A stretch of DNA of 7,647 nucleotides from an uncultured Ruminococcus sp. (lineage in GTDB: Bacteria; Bacillota; Clostridia; Oscillospirales; Acutalibacteraceae): contig CADBSZ010000231.1 in assembly GCA_902797525.1 (NCBI GenBank), positions 1 through 7,647 of the forward strand, in the 5' to 3' direction. This document shows positions 1 through 6,070 of the stretch, one piece after another; within the stretch, counting starts at the first letter, position 1; each line of letters starts with the position of its first letter. The notes below the pieces were generated by a model. The model was not told where the DNA came from, made no database searches, and saw only the letters and a list, made by a program, of their open reading frames with translations. The translations under genes and the position numbers were made by a program.

Positions 1-1
1 T

Positions 2-1051
2 GAGTACGGCCTGCTCGGCAACAACATTTTCCGCACAGACTTCAGCTTCGACGTTGACATCCGCCTGGGCGCAGGCGCTTTCGTCTGCGGCGAGGAGACG
101 GCGCTGATGACCTCCATCGAAGGCAAGCGCGGCGAGCCGCGTCCCCGTCCTCCGTTCCCGGCGGTAAAGGGTCTGTATCAAAAGCCCACCATCCTCAACA
201 ACGTTGAAACCTATGCGAACATCGCACAGATTATCCTCAACGGTCCCGAGTGGTTCGCCTCCATGGGTACCGAAAAGAGCAAGGGTACCAAGGTATTCGC
301 GCTCGGAGGCAAGATTAATCACACCGGTCTGGTAGAAATCCCGATGGGCACCACCCTGCGCGAAATCGTATTTGAAATCGGCGGCGGCATCCCCAACGGC
401 AAAAAGTTTAAGGCAGCGCAGACAGGCGGCCCCTCCGGCGGCTGTATCCCCGAGGAGCACCTCGACGTTCCGATCGACTATGACAACCTGATCGCTATCG
501 GCTCCATGATGGGCTCCGGCGGTCTGATTGTTATGGACGAGGACAACTGCATGGTTGACGTTGCAAAATTCTTCCTCGAATTCACCGTTGACGAAAGCTG
601 CGGTAAATGTACTCCCTGCCGTATCGGCACCAAGCGTCTGCTTGAAATGCTCGAAAAAATCACCAAGGGACAGGGCACCATGGAAATGCTCGACGAGATG
701 GAGGAGCTGTGCGAATTCATCAAGGCGAACTCTTTGTGCGGCCTCGGACAGACTGCTCCGAACCCTGTTCTTTCCACCCTGCGTTACTTCAGAAACGAGT
801 ACATCGCCCACATTCAGGACAGAAAATGCCCTGCCGGCGTATGTAAAGAGCTTCTGGAATACACCATCGAAAAAGACAAGTGCTTCGGTTGCGGCATGTG
901 CGCAAGAAAGTGCCCCGTCGGCGCTATCAACGTCACCGACTACACCGCTCCCGGCAAGAAAAAGCCTGCTTACGAAATCGACCACACCAAGTGCATCAAG
1001 TGCGGCGCTTGTATGGATACCTGTAAGTTTAAGGCAATTTATAAAGGCTAA
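2..1051 (+). CDS. hydB: NADH-dependent [FeFe] hydrogenase, NuoF-like flavin subunit (5'-truncated by window)
   Basis: This is the C-terminal 349 residues of a NuoF/Nqo1-family subunit; the reading frame is open from base 2 and the true start lies upstream. Numbering from the first visible codon, residues 23-53 carry the family's FMN/NADH-site signature ([13 protein letters not shown], then a [10 protein letters not shown] run). An SLBB-like segment follows (about 98-145). Cys200, Cys203, Cys206 (SCGKCTPCR) and Cys246 form the N3-type [4Fe-4S] site. The C-terminus adds two ferredoxin-type [4Fe-4S] motifs (Cys294/297/300/304 and Cys331/334/337/341), which respiratory NuoF lacks but HydB/HndC of soluble NAD(P)-linked hydrogenases have. 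A further Cys pair (276, 281) lies in KCPAGVC. By family knowledge it oxidises or reduces NADH in the cytoplasm and passes electrons to HydA, next in the operon after an 18-nt gap. hndC is an equally valid symbol. Electron bifurcation is inferred from the family. Confidence 0.93.
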   Translation, partial: EYGLLGNNIFRTDFSFDVDIRLGAGAFVCGEETALMTSIEGKRGEPRPRPPFPAVKGLYQKPTILNNVETYANIAQIILNGPEWFASMGTEKSKGTKVFALGGKINHTGLVEIPMGTTLREIVFEIGGGIPNGKKFKAAQTGGPSGGCIPEEHLDVPIDYDNLIAIGSMMGSGGLIVMDEDNCMVDVAKFFLEFTVDESCGKCTPCRIGTKRLLEMLEKITKGQGTMEMLDEMEELCEFIKANSLCGLGQTAPNPVLSTLRYFRNEYIAHIQDRKCPAGVCKELLEYTIEKDKCFGCGMCARKCPVGAINVTDYTAPGKKKPAYEIDHTKCIKCGACMDTCKFKAIYKG

Positions 1052-1069
1052 GGGAAAGGAGAAAATACT

Positions 1070-2812
1070 ATGGAAATGTTGAATATTAAAATCAACGGCA
1101 AAGACTATCAGGTTGAGAAGAACACCACCATCCTGGAAGCCTGCCATCAATTCGGCATTAAAATCCCGACCTTATGCTTTCTGAAAGAAATCAACGAGAT
1201 CGGCGCTTGCCGTATGTGCCTTTGCGAAGTAAAGGGCGCGCGCAGCCTGGTTGCAGCCTGCGTATACCCGATTGACAGAGAGGGCACCGAAATCTTTACA
1301 AACACTCCCCAGATTCAGAAATACAGAAAGATGAACCTTGAGCTTCTTCTTTCCAACCATGACAAAAAGTGTCTGTCCTGCCCCAGAAGCAACAACTGCG
1401 AACTGCAGCAGCTCTGCCTCGAGTACGGCGTGGACGAAAAGGCGTTTGAGGGCGAGGAAACCCACTACGATGAGGACACCTCCACACTGCACCTTGTTCG
1501 CAACAACAACAAATGTATCCTCTGCCGCCGCTGCGTTGCCGCTTGTAAGAACCAGTATGTTTCCGTTATCGGCGCCAACAACCGCGGTTTCGACACCCAG
1601 ATTTCCTGCGCGTTTGAGCAGGATCTCAACAACGTATCCTGCGTAAGCTGCGGTCAGTGCACCGTTGTTTGTCCCACAGGCGCGTTGGTTGAGCGCGACG
1701 ATACCGACAAGGTATTCGAAGCAATTGCAGACCCCACCAAGCATGTGGTTGTTCACACCGCTCCCTCCATCCGCGCCACCCTCGGCGAGTGCTTTGATAT
1801 GCCTATCGGCACCAACGTTACCGGCAAGATGGTTGCGGCGCTCAAGCTGCTCGGTTTTGACAAGGTATTCGACACCAACTTCGGCGCTGACCTCACCATT
1901 ATGGAAGAGGGCAACGAGTTTATCGAGCGCGTTCAAAACGGCGGCGTTCTGCCGATGATCACCTCCTGCTCACCCGGTTGGGTTAAGTTCTGCGAGCACT
2001 ATTATCCCGATTTGCTTCCGCATCTTTCCTCCTGCAAGTCACCCCAGCAGATGCAGGGCGCGATGATTAAGTCCTACTACGCAGAAAAAGCAGGCATCGA
2101 TCCCAAGGACATCGTGGTTGTATCCGTAATGCCCTGCGTTGCCAAGAAGTTCGAAATTAAGCGCGACGATCAGGGTCGTGACGGCATGCAGGACAACGAC
2201 ATCTCCATCACCACCCGTGAGCTTGCCAAGATGATTAAGAGAGCCGGCATTCAGTTCACCGCTCTCGAGGACGCTCAGTTCGATCCCATCATGGGCATCG
2301 GCACCGGCGCGGGCACCATTTTCGGCGCGACCGGCGGCGTTATGGAAGCGGCTCTGCGTACCGTAGCCGACAAGCTGACAGGCGAGGACCTCAAGCAAAT
2401 CGACTACAACGAGGTTCGCGGCACCGACGGCATCAAGGAAGCTACCTACGAGGTTGCCGGCATGACCGTTAAGGTTGCAGTTGCGTCCGGTCTGAAGAAC
2501 GCGGCGGTTATCCTTGACAAGATTCGCGCAGGCGAAGCTGACTATCAGTTCGTTGAAATCATGTGCTGCCCCGGCGGCTGTGTAAACGGCGGCGGCCAGC
2601 CCATCCAGCCCGGTCACGTGAGAAACTTCACCGACCTCAAGGCGCTGCGTGCAAAGGCTCTGTACGAGGACGACGTCAATCTGCCTTACAGAAAGTCTCA
2701 TGACAACCCCGAAATCAAGGCGATTTATGACGAGTATCTCGGCCAGCCCGGTTCACACAAGGCTCATGAGCTGCTCCACACCACGTATGTAAAGAGAGCC
2801 AAAGGCATCTAA
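1070..2812 (+). CDS. hydA: [FeFe] hydrogenase catalytic subunit, HydA/HndD type
   Basis: This 580-residue subunit would reduce protons to H2 in the cytoplasm, using electrons from the flavin subunit encoded just upstream. Modules in order: an N-terminal [2Fe-2S] domain (Cys36, 47, 50, 64); a His-Cys3 [4Fe-4S] site (His97, Cys101, 104, 110); two ferredoxin-type [4Fe-4S] clusters (Cys149/152/155/159 and Cys191/194/197/201); and the H-cluster domain from about 225. L1 is TSCSPGW (298-304), L2 is MPCVAKKFE (354-362) and L3 is EIMCCPGGCVNGGGQP (496-511). Residues matching the known proton path are present (Glu280, Glu283, Arg287, Ser320, Cys300). L1 is odd: Ser301 replaces the second Cys of TSCCPxW. 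The protein ends in HELLHTTYVKR, without the extra C-terminal [2Fe-2S] domain of the longer Thermotoga HydA, so it resembles HndD in layout. The start at 1070 is set by AAGGAG at 1056-1061, 8 nt upstream. A terminator follows at 2873. Confidence 0.96.
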   Translation: MEMLNIKINGKDYQVEKNTTILEACHQFGIKIPTLCFLKEINEIGACRMCLCEVKGARSLVAACVYPIDREGTEIFTNTPQIQKYRKMNLELLLSNHDKKCLSCPRSNNCELQQLCLEYGVDEKAFEGEETHYDEDTSTLHLVRNNNKCILCRRCVAACKNQYVSVIGANNRGFDTQISCAFEQDLNNVSCVSCGQCTVVCPTGALVERDDTDKVFEAIADPTKHVVVHTAPSIRATLGECFDMPIGTNVTGKMVAALKLLGFDKVFDTNFGADLTIMEEGNEFIERVQNGGVLPMITSCSPGWVKFCEHYYPDLLPHLSSCKSPQQMQGAMIKSYYAEKAGIDPKDIVVVSVMPCVAKKFEIKRDDQGRDGMQDNDISITTRELAKMIKRAGIQFTALEDAQFDPIMGIGTGAGTIFGATGGVMEAALRTVADKLTGEDLKQIDYNEVRGTDGIKEATYEVAGMTVKVAVASGLKNAAVILDKIRAGEADYQFVEIMCCPGGCVNGGGQPIQPGHVRNFTDLKALRAKALYEDDVNLPYRKSHDNPEIKAIYDEYLGQPGSHKAHELLHTTYVKRAKGI

Positions 2813-2835
2813 GCGACGTGATTTTGCCATCGGTG

Positions 2836-2850
2836 CGGTGTTACACACCG
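2836..2850 (+). other. Small hairpin downstream of hydA
   Basis: A 6-bp perfect inverted repeat (CGGTGT, loop TAC, ACACCG) lies between the hydA stop and the terminator. It has no T-run of its own. It may protect the 3' end of the mRNA or assist termination; this is a weak, structural call only. Confidence 0.35.
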
Positions 2851-2872
2851 GCCGGAATCATAAAACAAATCA

Positions 2873-2899
2873 GGGAGTCCTTTTGGGACTCCCTTTTTT
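2873..2899 (+). terminator. Rho-independent terminator of the hydrogenase operon
   Basis: GGGAGTCC (2873-2880) pairs perfectly with GGACTCCC (2886-2893) across a 5-nt loop (TTTTG), and six T residues (2894-2899) follow directly. It lies 61 nt after the hydA stop, so hydA is the last gene of its transcript. Confidence 0.93.
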
Positions 2900-3016
2900 G
2901 ACGGAAAAGCGCTGCCTAACAGCTGCGTTTACAAAACCGAATTTTCACTATCCTCAATTAGACATTTTCCGCAAAAAAACAATGCCCCGTTTGTGAAAGG
3001 TGATGAATTTTACAAA

Positions 3017-3045
3017 TTGCAATCAAAGCCCCATAGTGTTATAAT
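3017..3045 (+). promoter_or_regulatory. Sigma-A type promoter for typA
   Basis: The -35 box is TTGCAA (3017-3022) and the -10 box is a perfect TATAAT (3040-3045), separated by an ideal 17 nt. Transcription would start near 3052, giving a leader of about 30 nt before typA. The rest of the spacer from 2900 to 3016 is AT-rich and shows no gene. Confidence 0.85.
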
Positions 3046-3070
3046 AATATTGTATTGAAATTAACAGAAT

Positions 3071-3085
3071 CGGAGTATGATTATG
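3071..3085 (+). promoter_or_regulatory. Ribosome binding site deciding the typA start
   Basis: The only purine-rich site is CGGAG (3071-3075). The ATG at 3077 is 1 nt away, too close to be used well, whereas the in-frame ATG at 3083 is 7 nt away. The second ATG also gives the usual short N-terminus ([15 protein letters not shown]) of TypA. The 3083 start is therefore preferred. Confidence 0.75.
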
Positions 3086-4906
3086 GACGTAAGAGAAAAC
3101 CTGAGAAACATCGCCATTATTGCCCACGTTGACCACGGCAAGACCACGCTGGTTGACCAATTGCTCCGGCAGAGCGGTATTTTCAGAGAAAACGAGGCGG
3201 TTGAGGAGCGCGTGATGGATTCCAACGATTTGGAGCGCGAGCGCGGCATTACCATTTTGTCAAAGCCCACCGCCGTCATGTATAACGACATCAAAATCAA
3301 CATTGTGGACACCCCCGGACACGCGGATTTCGGCGGCGAGGTCGAGCGCATTTTACAGATGGTCGACGGCGTCGTTTTGCTTGTCGACGCGTTCGAGGGC
3401 TGTATGCCTCAAACCCGTTTCGTGCTGAAAAAGGCGCTTGGATTGGGCAAAAAGCCGCTTGTTGTCTTAAATAAAATCGACCGTCCGGGCGCGCGTCCCG
3501 AGGAAGTGGTTGACGAAGTGCTCGACCTCTTTATCGAGCTGGGAGCCGACGAGGATCAGCTTGAGTTTCCCGTCATCTACGCTTCCGCACGCGACGGCTA
3601 CGCCAGCGACGACTATCATGTGCCGGGCACCAATATGAAGCCTCTGTTTGAAGCCATTGTCAACGAAATACCCGCGCCGAAGGGCGACCTTGACGGCGGT
3701 TTGCAAATTCTCATTTCCAACATCGACGCGGACAACTTCGTCGGCAGAATCGGCGTCGGCCGTGTGGAGCGCGGCAAGGTGAAAAACGGCCAGTCCGTCA
3801 CCCTTTGTCACACCGACGGCACCACAAAAATTGTGCGCATCGGCAAGCTCTATCAGTTTGAGGGCCTCAAGCGTACCGAATGTGACGAAGCTGCGCTGGG
3901 CGATTTGGTGTGCATCAGCGGCATTCAGGACATTAACATCGGCGAAACCATTTGCTCCAGCGACTGCGTTGAGCCGCTGCCCTTCGTCAAAATTGACGAG
4001 CCGACCGTCACCATGAATTTCATTGTCAACAACTCTCCGTTTGCCGGCAGAGAGGGCAAATACGTCACCTCGCGCAACATCCGCGACAGACTGTTCAAGG
4101 AAACCGAAACCAACATTGCTCTCCGCGTTGAGGAAACCGACAGTGCCGACACCTTTAAGGTATCGGGCAGGGGCGAGCTGCACCTTTCCATTTTGATTGA
4201 AACCATGCGCCGCCAGAATTTTGAATTTCAGGTTTCGCGCCCCGAGGTCATCACCAAAACCATCGACGGCAAGCTTTGCGAGCCGATGGAATATCTGATA
4301 GTTGAAGTGCCCGACTCCTATGTCGGCGCAGTAATGGAAAAGCTCGGCTCGCGCAAGGCGGAGCTGATTAACATGGGCACCCGTGACGGCGGCGTAACTC
4401 ACATTGAATTCCGTATTCCGGCGCGCGGCCTGATGGGCTACCGTCCCGAATTTTTGACCGACACCAACGGCAACGGCATTATGAACCACGTTTTCGACGG
4501 TTACGAGCCGTTCAAGGGTGAAATCGTCACCCGTCACCAAGGTTCGCTCATCGCCTTTGAAACCGGTGAAACCGTCACCTACGGTTTGTACGCGGCACAG
4601 GAGCGCGGCAGACTGTTCATTGGCGCGGGCGTGCCCGTTTATGAGGGCATGATTGTCGGCGCCAGCCCCAAGGCGGAGGACATCACCGTTAACGTTTGCA
4701 AAAAGAAGCACATCACCAACACCCGTGCGTCCGGCTCTGACGACGCGCTCAAGCTCACGCCGCCCACGATTATGTCGCTGGAGCAGTGCCTTGAGTTTAT
4801 CGCCGACGATGAGCTGGTTGAGGTTACTCCCGAAAACATCCGTATGAGAAAACGCATTCTCTCCAAAGAGCAGCGCATGAAGCAAGCCTTCCGCAAAAAA
4901 TCGTAA
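3083..4906 (+). CDS. typA: Ribosome-associated translational GTPase TypA/BipA
   Basis: This 607-residue protein matches the family's usual length and is colinear with TypA/BipA throughout. The GTPase domain shows G1 AHVDHGKT (14-21), the G2 region RGITI (54-58), G3 DTPGH (76-80), G4 NKID (130-133) and G5 SAR (168-170). It continues through the EF-G-like barrel (about 203-300), domain III with SGRGELHLS (361-369), domain V, and the TypA-specific C-terminal domain with [11 protein letters not shown] (545-555) and RKRIL (589-593). By family knowledge it binds the 70S ribosome at the EF-G site in the cytoplasm and supports ribosome assembly and stress or cold adaptation. It has its own promoter at 3017-3045, and a nuclease gene follows after 23 nt. 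An alternative start 6 nt upstream (3077) exists but has poor ribosome-site spacing. No key residue is missing. Confidence 0.97.
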   Translation: MDVRENLRNIAIIAHVDHGKTTLVDQLLRQSGIFRENEAVEERVMDSNDLERERGITILSKPTAVMYNDIKINIVDTPGHADFGGEVERILQMVDGVVLLVDAFEGCMPQTRFVLKKALGLGKKPLVVLNKIDRPGARPEEVVDEVLDLFIELGADEDQLEFPVIYASARDGYASDDYHVPGTNMKPLFEAIVNEIPAPKGDLDGGLQILISNIDADNFVGRIGVGRVERGKVKNGQSVTLCHTDGTTKIVRIGKLYQFEGLKRTECDEAALGDLVCISGIQDINIGETICSSDCVEPLPFVKIDEPTVTMNFIVNNSPFAGREGKYVTSRNIRDRLFKETETNIALRVEETDSADTFKVSGRGELHLSILIETMRRQNFEFQVSRPEVITKTIDGKLCEPMEYLIVEVPDSYVGAVMEKLGSRKAELINMGTRDGGVTHIEFRIPARGLMGYRPEFLTDTNGNGIMNHVFDGYEPFKGEIVTRHQGSLIAFETGETVTYGLYAAQERGRLFIGAGVPVYEGMIVGASPKAEDITVNVCKKKHITNTRASGSDDALKLTPPTIMSLEQCLEFIADDELVEVTPENIRMRKRILSKEQRMKQAFRKKS

Positions 4907-4929
4907 CTATTTTTTTAATAAGGTATTTC

Positions 4930-5811
4930 ATGAATTATGTGATTTTAGATTTAGAGTGGAACAGCGCCTACAGCAAGTCCGCGCATCGCTTTGTCAACGA
5001 AATCATCGAGTTCGGCGCGGTGAAGCTGGACGCCGGTTTCAACGAAATCGACTCCTTTTCACGCCTGATTACCCCGCGCGTGGGCAAAAAGCTCAGCGGC
5101 AGAGTACGCCAACTGACAAAGCTTACCAACGAGGACTTGGCAGGGGGAGAGGACTTTTTCACCGTCACCGATGCGTTTACGCAGTTTCTCGGTGACAGCG
5201 TGCTCATGACATGGGGCACGTCCGACATCCACTCGCTGATCGATAATTATTTATATTACACCAACAGCCGCACCATTCCGTTTTTAACGCGCTACTGCGA
5301 TTTGCAGGAATACTGCGAAAAAGCCATCGGCGAATTTGATGAGGGCAATCAAATCGGGCTGGGGCATTTTGCCGAAAAAATCGGCGTTGATTTCTCGGAG
5401 GAGGAACAACACCGCGCCGCCGCGGACGCGTATCTTAGCCTTAAAATTCTGCGCCGCGTAATGAACCGCTATCCGCTTGAGAGCTGTATCTTACAGGCTG
5501 ACTGCGAGGAGTTTTACGACAGAATGCTGTTTAAAAACTTTTTCATCACCGACCTGCGCTCGCCCGAAATCGACCGAGCGCAAATGAAGTTTTCCTGCGA
5601 TCAATGCGGCAAGCAGGCGCGCCGCGTCAAGCGCTGGAAGCTGCACAACAAAAATTTCAACGCCGACTTCTACTGCAAAAACTGCGGCCGCCGCTTTTCG
5701 GGACGCATTTCTTTTAAGCGGCGCTACGACGGCGTAAAGGTAAACAAGCGGATTGTGGAAAAGCAGGAGCAGTCCGAAAAACAGGAAACAAACGATAAAG
5801 CAGGAGAGTAA
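4930..5811 (+). CDS. DEDDh-type 3'-5' exonuclease with C-terminal zinc ribbon
   Basis: This 293-residue protein has an N-terminal exonuclease fold of the RNase T / DnaQ / KapD superfamily. Exo I is Asp7 and Glu9 in ILDLEW, Asp99 in WGTSDIHSL fits Exo II, and His161 and Asp166 in HRAAADAY give the DEDDh Exo III. The nuclease core ends near residue 180. A C-terminal extension follows with two zinc knuckles, CDQC (Cys223/226) and CKNC (Cys249/252), 22 residues apart in a strongly basic context, then a charged Lys/Glu/Gln-rich tail. The extension probably binds nucleic acid. The substrate (RNA or DNA) cannot be read from the sequence. The gene starts 23 nt after typA with a modest AAGG site (4920-4923) and no separate promoter, so co-transcription is likely and favours an RNA role by inference. 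The stop codon lies inside the terminator hairpin. Confidence 0.88.
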   Translation: MNYVILDLEWNSAYSKSAHRFVNEIIEFGAVKLDAGFNEIDSFSRLITPRVGKKLSGRVRQLTKLTNEDLAGGEDFFTVTDAFTQFLGDSVLMTWGTSDIHSLIDNYLYYTNSRTIPFLTRYCDLQEYCEKAIGEFDEGNQIGLGHFAEKIGVDFSEEEQHRAAADAYLSLKILRRVMNRYPLESCILQADCEEFYDRMLFKNFFITDLRSPEIDRAQMKFSCDQCGKQARRVKRWKLHNKNFNADFYCKNCGRRFSGRISFKRRYDGVKVNKRIVEKQEQSEKQETNDKAGE

Positions 5812-5835
5812 ACCGACTTTCCTGCTTTTTCCTTT
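5797..5835 (+). terminator. Rho-independent terminator overlapping the exonuclease stop codon
   Basis: Bases 5797-5809 pair with 5816-5828 as a 13-bp stem with one G-T wobble (core AAAGCAGGA / TCCTGCTTT) and a 6-nt loop. A T-rich tail runs to 5835 (TTTTT, CC, TTT). The left arm lies in the last codons of the exonuclease gene and the TAA stop sits at the top of the stem. Confidence 0.85.
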
Positions 5836-5858
5836 ATAGGATACGCCACTATTTTGAT

Positions 5859-5930
5859 CCCGCCGTTGCAGGAATGTCGCCGAACATACATCCTTTCCAA
5901 AGGCGGGTGAGGGTGCCCGCCGGCACTTTT
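5859..5930. other. GC-rich structured intergenic segment with competing stems
   Basis: Segment A (CCCGCC, 5859-5864) can pair with B (GGCGGG, 5902-5907), closing a loop that contains an inner hairpin (GGA/TCC with ATGT/ACAT, 5871-5893). B can instead pair with C (CCCGCC, 5916-5921). C also lies in a short hairpin GTGCC-CGCC-GGCAC (5913-5926) followed by TTTT, which looks like a weak + strand terminator. No promoter is obvious between the previous terminator and this segment. It could be a small RNA on either strand, an attenuator-like leader, or an interspersed palindromic repeat. I do not recognise the family. Confidence 0.4.
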
Positions 5931-5967
5931 CATGCTGTTTTCACCCAAGAAGCCGTAAAAAAACATA

Positions 5968-6017
5968 TTTTTTCAAATTTATTTCATATAGTTTTCACTT
6001 TTAGGGGGTAATATAAT
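5968..6017 (+). promoter_or_regulatory. htrA promoter region: TATAAT -10 preceded by 11-bp-phased TTTCA repeats
   Basis: A perfect TATAAT (6012-6017) lies 53 nt before the htrA start, but no good -35 hexamer stands 16-18 nt upstream of it (TAGTTT at the ideal place). Three copies of TTTCA have their C at 5974, 5985 and 5996, exactly 11 bp apart, and a fourth (TTTTCACC, C at 5942) lies 32 bp further upstream. The last copy covers the -35 region. This fits an activator-dependent promoter with direct repeats on one helix face, as bound by OmpR-family response regulators such as CssR, which controls htrA in Bacillus. The identity of the regulator is inference. Confidence 0.55.
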
Positions 6018-6034
6018 GACAAGATAAAAAACAA

Positions 6035-6052
6035 CAGCGCAACCAAACGCTG
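6035..6052 (+). other. Small 5'-UTR hairpin of htrA
   Basis: CAGCG (6035-6039) pairs with CGCTG (6048-6052) across an 8-nt A-rich loop. The hairpin ends 5 nt before the strong ribosome site TAGGAGG (6058-6064), within the predicted leader (start near 6024). It leaves the ribosome site free, so any role is more likely in mRNA stability than in blocking translation. Confidence 0.35.
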
Positions 6053-6070
6053 AGTGATAGGAGGATTTAT

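Noticed and set aside
1172..2701. Minus-strand open frames (1172-1936 and 2039-2701) opposite hydA
   Set aside because: These are antisense shadows of the hydrogenase codons, with no family signature and no translation signals.
2942..2949. TTTTCACT in the hydA-typA spacer, matching the htrA repeats
   Set aside because: It is a single copy with no phased partners, far from the typA promoter elements. It is probably chance in T-rich DNA and is kept only as a caution against over-reading the htrA repeats.
3467..4885. Long open frame (over 470 codons) on the minus strand opposite typA
   Set aside because: It lies entirely antisense to a perfectly conserved TypA, resembles no family I know, and is explained by codon bias in a GC-rich gene. 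No promoter or ribosome site supports it.
4895..4918. A-run and T-run between typA and the exonuclease gene as a terminator
   Set aside because: The only stem would be AAAAAA/TTTTTT with no G-C pairs, which is too weak to end transcription. The 23-nt gap fits an operon.
5905..5930. T-box-like string (GGGTGAGGGTGCCCGCC) before htrA
   Set aside because: It lacks the conserved TGGN bulge, the upstream specifier stem and an aminoacyl-tRNA or amino-acid gene downstream. htrA is not an expected T-box target.
5724..5966. 80-codon minus-strand open frame across the spacer after the exonuclease gene
   Set aside because: It runs through the terminator hairpin and the GC-rich palindromes and back into the exonuclease gene, with no clear ribosome site. 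Structured RNA or a repeat explains the region better, though a search for homologues would be decisive.
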